Below are positions 4,389-5,716 of a stretch of 5,716 nucleotides of DNA, piece after piece. The translations under genes were made by a program, and so were the position numbers. Position 1 is the first letter of the stretch. Each line of letters opens with the position of its first letter. Source of the DNA: Ekhidna sp. (GTDB taxonomy: Bacteria > Bacteroidota > Bacteroidia > Cytophagales > Cyclobacteriaceae); NCBI GenBank assembly GCA_013214445.1, contig JABSPG010000285.1, forward strand, positions 1 through 5,716, read 5' to 3'. The notes beneath the pieces are model-generated. The model was not told where the DNA came from, did not search any database, and saw nothing but the letters and a program-made list of their open reading frames with translations.

Positions 4389-5716
4389 TTCTTCTGAATC
4401 GTCTTCAGACTCTTCTTCCTTATCCGACTTTCCTTCTACATCATCACCGTCTTTGAGACGCTTCGAAACAGCCAAGAATGGTCCGGAGATTACTTCAGTA
4501 CCTTCTTCAACTCCCGAGATTATCTCAATTCTATCAAAATCACTGATACCTGTCTCTACTTTGGTTTTAACCGCCTTTCCTTCTGAAACGACGAAAATCA
4601 CTTCTTCTACCTCTTCATCGTCAGCTTTTTCTGAATCATCTTCCTCATCGTCATCTTTCTCTGAACGTGTAGTGACTGATGCTAGCGGAACGGTTAGTAT
4701 GTCCTTCTTTGTTTCTGTGACAATATCAACACTTGCTGTCATGCCAGGTCGAAAAGGATAACGATTCCCCTCTTTAGCCACTAAATCACGATAAGAGCTA
4801 TTTAAAATAAGTATTCGAACCTCGAATTCGGTCACTGCGTCAGCAGAAATCTTGTCATTGGCTGTATTGGCAATATGAGTTACGACTCCCTTAAATGTCT
4901 TATCCATGTATGAATATGAATCCACATCAATGATGGCTTCATCACCGACACTGATACGAATGATATCATTCTCGTTCACATCCACTTTCACCTCCATCTT
5001 GGACAAATCTGCGATTCGCATCACCTCAGTTCCTTGAAACTGTGAAGTACCCAAGACGGTCTCTCCTAACTCAACAGGCAACTTTGAAACAATTCCACTC
5101 ATCGGTGCAGTCAAGCTTGTCAGCCTTAAGTTTTCTCTCGCATCAGCCACACGTGCTTGTGCACTGGTAAGGATGTATTCAGCTGCATTCACACTTTCTT
5201 TAGCCGATTCAAAATCCTGTTCAGCTATCTGATAGTTAGCATCAGCCAGTTGGAAATCGGCCTCCGAAATCACTTTTTGCTTAAAAAGTGTTTGCTGCCT
5301 ATTGTAATCCTGCTCTGCCCTTTTAAAGTTAGCTGCTGCTCTTGCCCTCGCTGCTTTAGCCTGTGCCAGAGCAGCCTTTTGCTGATTTAATCCTGCAACT
5401 GCCTGATCATAAGCTGACTGGAAATTGTCAGGACGAATTCTTAGCAAAAAGTCACCTTTACTTACACTATCTCCTTCTTCGATCCTGAGCTCAATAATCT
5501 CTCCAGATACTTCAGGACTTAGCTGAACCTCAACCACCGGCTGTACCTGACCAGAAGCACTTACTTTTTCGATAATTGTGTTCTTTTCTGCCTTAGAAAT
5601 TTCAACCTCAATTTTCTTTTTCTGACCTACCCATCCTTGTGACTTGCCGATTACAGCAAATAGTATCAGGAAAACTACTACGCCACCTAGGATGTATAAT
5701 ATTTTATTACTGGATT
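4386..5716 (-). CDS. Periplasmic adaptor (HlyD/MacA-like membrane fusion protein) of a TolC-dependent efflux system, N-terminus cut by window
   Basis: The frame continues without a stop from the GTG at 5535-5537 to the right edge, adding 59 residues that complete the protein, so that GTG is not the start. Visible are 442 residues (numbered from the codon at 5714-5712). Residues about 5-22 (ILYILGGVVVFLILFAVI) form an inner-membrane anchor with no lipobox Cys. Residues about 60-95 and 198-235 are the two halves of the lipoyl-like domain (SPEVSGEI and LTAPMSGIV). Between them lies an Ala-rich coiled-coil hairpin (about 97-195) whose tip has the RLS motif (R139, L143, S150) used by MacA/AcrA adaptors to dock on TolC. 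A beta-barrel follows, with RPGMTASVDI near 322. The membrane-proximal domain contains an acidic loop (350-371), and the protein ends in an acidic tail (421-442). No start codon lies in the visible 5' part, so the true start should be just outside. A MacB-type ABC transporter and a TolC homologue are the expected partners; an RND pump is the alternative. Confidence 0.92.
   Translation of the reverse strand, partial: SSNKILYILGGVVVFLILFAVIGKSQGWVGQKKKIEVEISKAEKNTIIEKVSASGQVQPVVEVQLSPEVSGEIIELRIEEGDSVSKGDFLLRIRPDNFQSAYDQAVAGLNQQKAALAQAKAARARAAANFKRAEQDYNRQQTLFKQKVISEADFQLADANYQIAEQDFESAKESVNAAEYILTSAQARVADARENLRLTSLTAPMSGIVSKLPVELGETVLGTSQFQGTEVMRIADLSKMEVKVDVNENDIIRISVGDEAIIDVDSYSYMDKTFKGVVTHIANTANDKISADAVTEFEVRILILNSSYRDLVAKEGNRYPFRPGMTASVDIVTETKKDILTVPLASVTTRSEKDDDEEDDSEKADDEEVEEVIFVVSEGKAVKTKVETGISDFDRIEIISGVEEGTEVISGPFLAVSKRLKDGDDVEGKSDKEEESEDDSEE

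Noticed and set aside
4453..4761. Ser/Thr-rich open frame on the + strand
   Set aside because: It is the antisense reading of the adaptor's acidic low-complexity coding region; the Ser runs simply mirror Asp/Glu codons.
5157..5390. Short hydrophobic, Cys-rich open frame on the + strand
   Set aside because: It is antisense to the Ala/Gln-rich coiled-coil hairpin of the adaptor and has no independent support.
5535..5537. GTG as the start of the efflux adaptor
   Set aside because: The frame stays open to the window edge and encodes a membrane anchor plus the first strands of the protein.

Overview
The window looks like chromosomal DNA from a marine or soil member of the Bacteroidota, most likely of the Cytophagia type. 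Several things point there: moderately AT-rich sequence (about 40% G+C by eye); genes that start without Shine-Dalgarno sequences, some in A-rich contexts; a large TPR / PD40 beta-propeller / carboxypeptidase-regulatory-like / OmpA_C protein typical of this phylum; an exported ATP10-like thioredoxin-fold protein; and a DUF1015 protein. This placement is inferred from gene content; no rRNA or other marker gene is present.

Left block (1-1788, + strand): three tightly packed, overlapping genes that look like one transcription unit. They are the C-terminal two thirds of a DUF1015 protein (cut by the window start), a Maf/YhdE-type nucleoside triphosphate pyrophosphatase, and a small DUF5615 PIN-like protein. 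The maf stop and the DUF5615 start share a base (TGATG), so their translation is probably coupled. DUF5615 proteins are usually paired with a DUF433 antitoxin, and none is present here.

Centre (1785-3707, - strand): a complete 640-residue exported protein with N-terminal TPRs, a five-bladed PD40 propeller, a carboxypeptidase-regulatory-like domain and a C-terminal peptidoglycan-binding OmpA domain. This is the architecture of PorE of the type IX secretion system, but the lipoprotein cysteine is missing and no porP/sprF-like gene is adjacent. It converges on the DUF5615 gene with a 4-base overlap.

A 95-base divergent intergenic region (3708-3802) carries an 8-bp inverted repeat and a weak Bacteroidota -7-like element. 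To its right lies a cysteine-free, exported, thioredoxin-fold (ATP10-like) protein (3803-4357, + strand). It ends in a very strong intrinsic terminator that overlaps its own stop codon.

Right block (4386-5716, - strand): a periplasmic adaptor (membrane fusion) protein of a TolC-dependent efflux system, with an N-terminal membrane anchor, a canonical RLS docking motif at the hairpin tip, and unusual acidic stretches near the C-terminus. Its reading frame runs off the right edge, so its start codon and probably its transporter partners lie outside.

Three of the five complete or partial operons face the cell envelope, but nothing visible links them into one pathway. I see no mobile element, CRISPR array, tRNA or rRNA. 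The window is mostly ordinary housekeeping and envelope DNA with a few points worth checking rather than an obvious new system.
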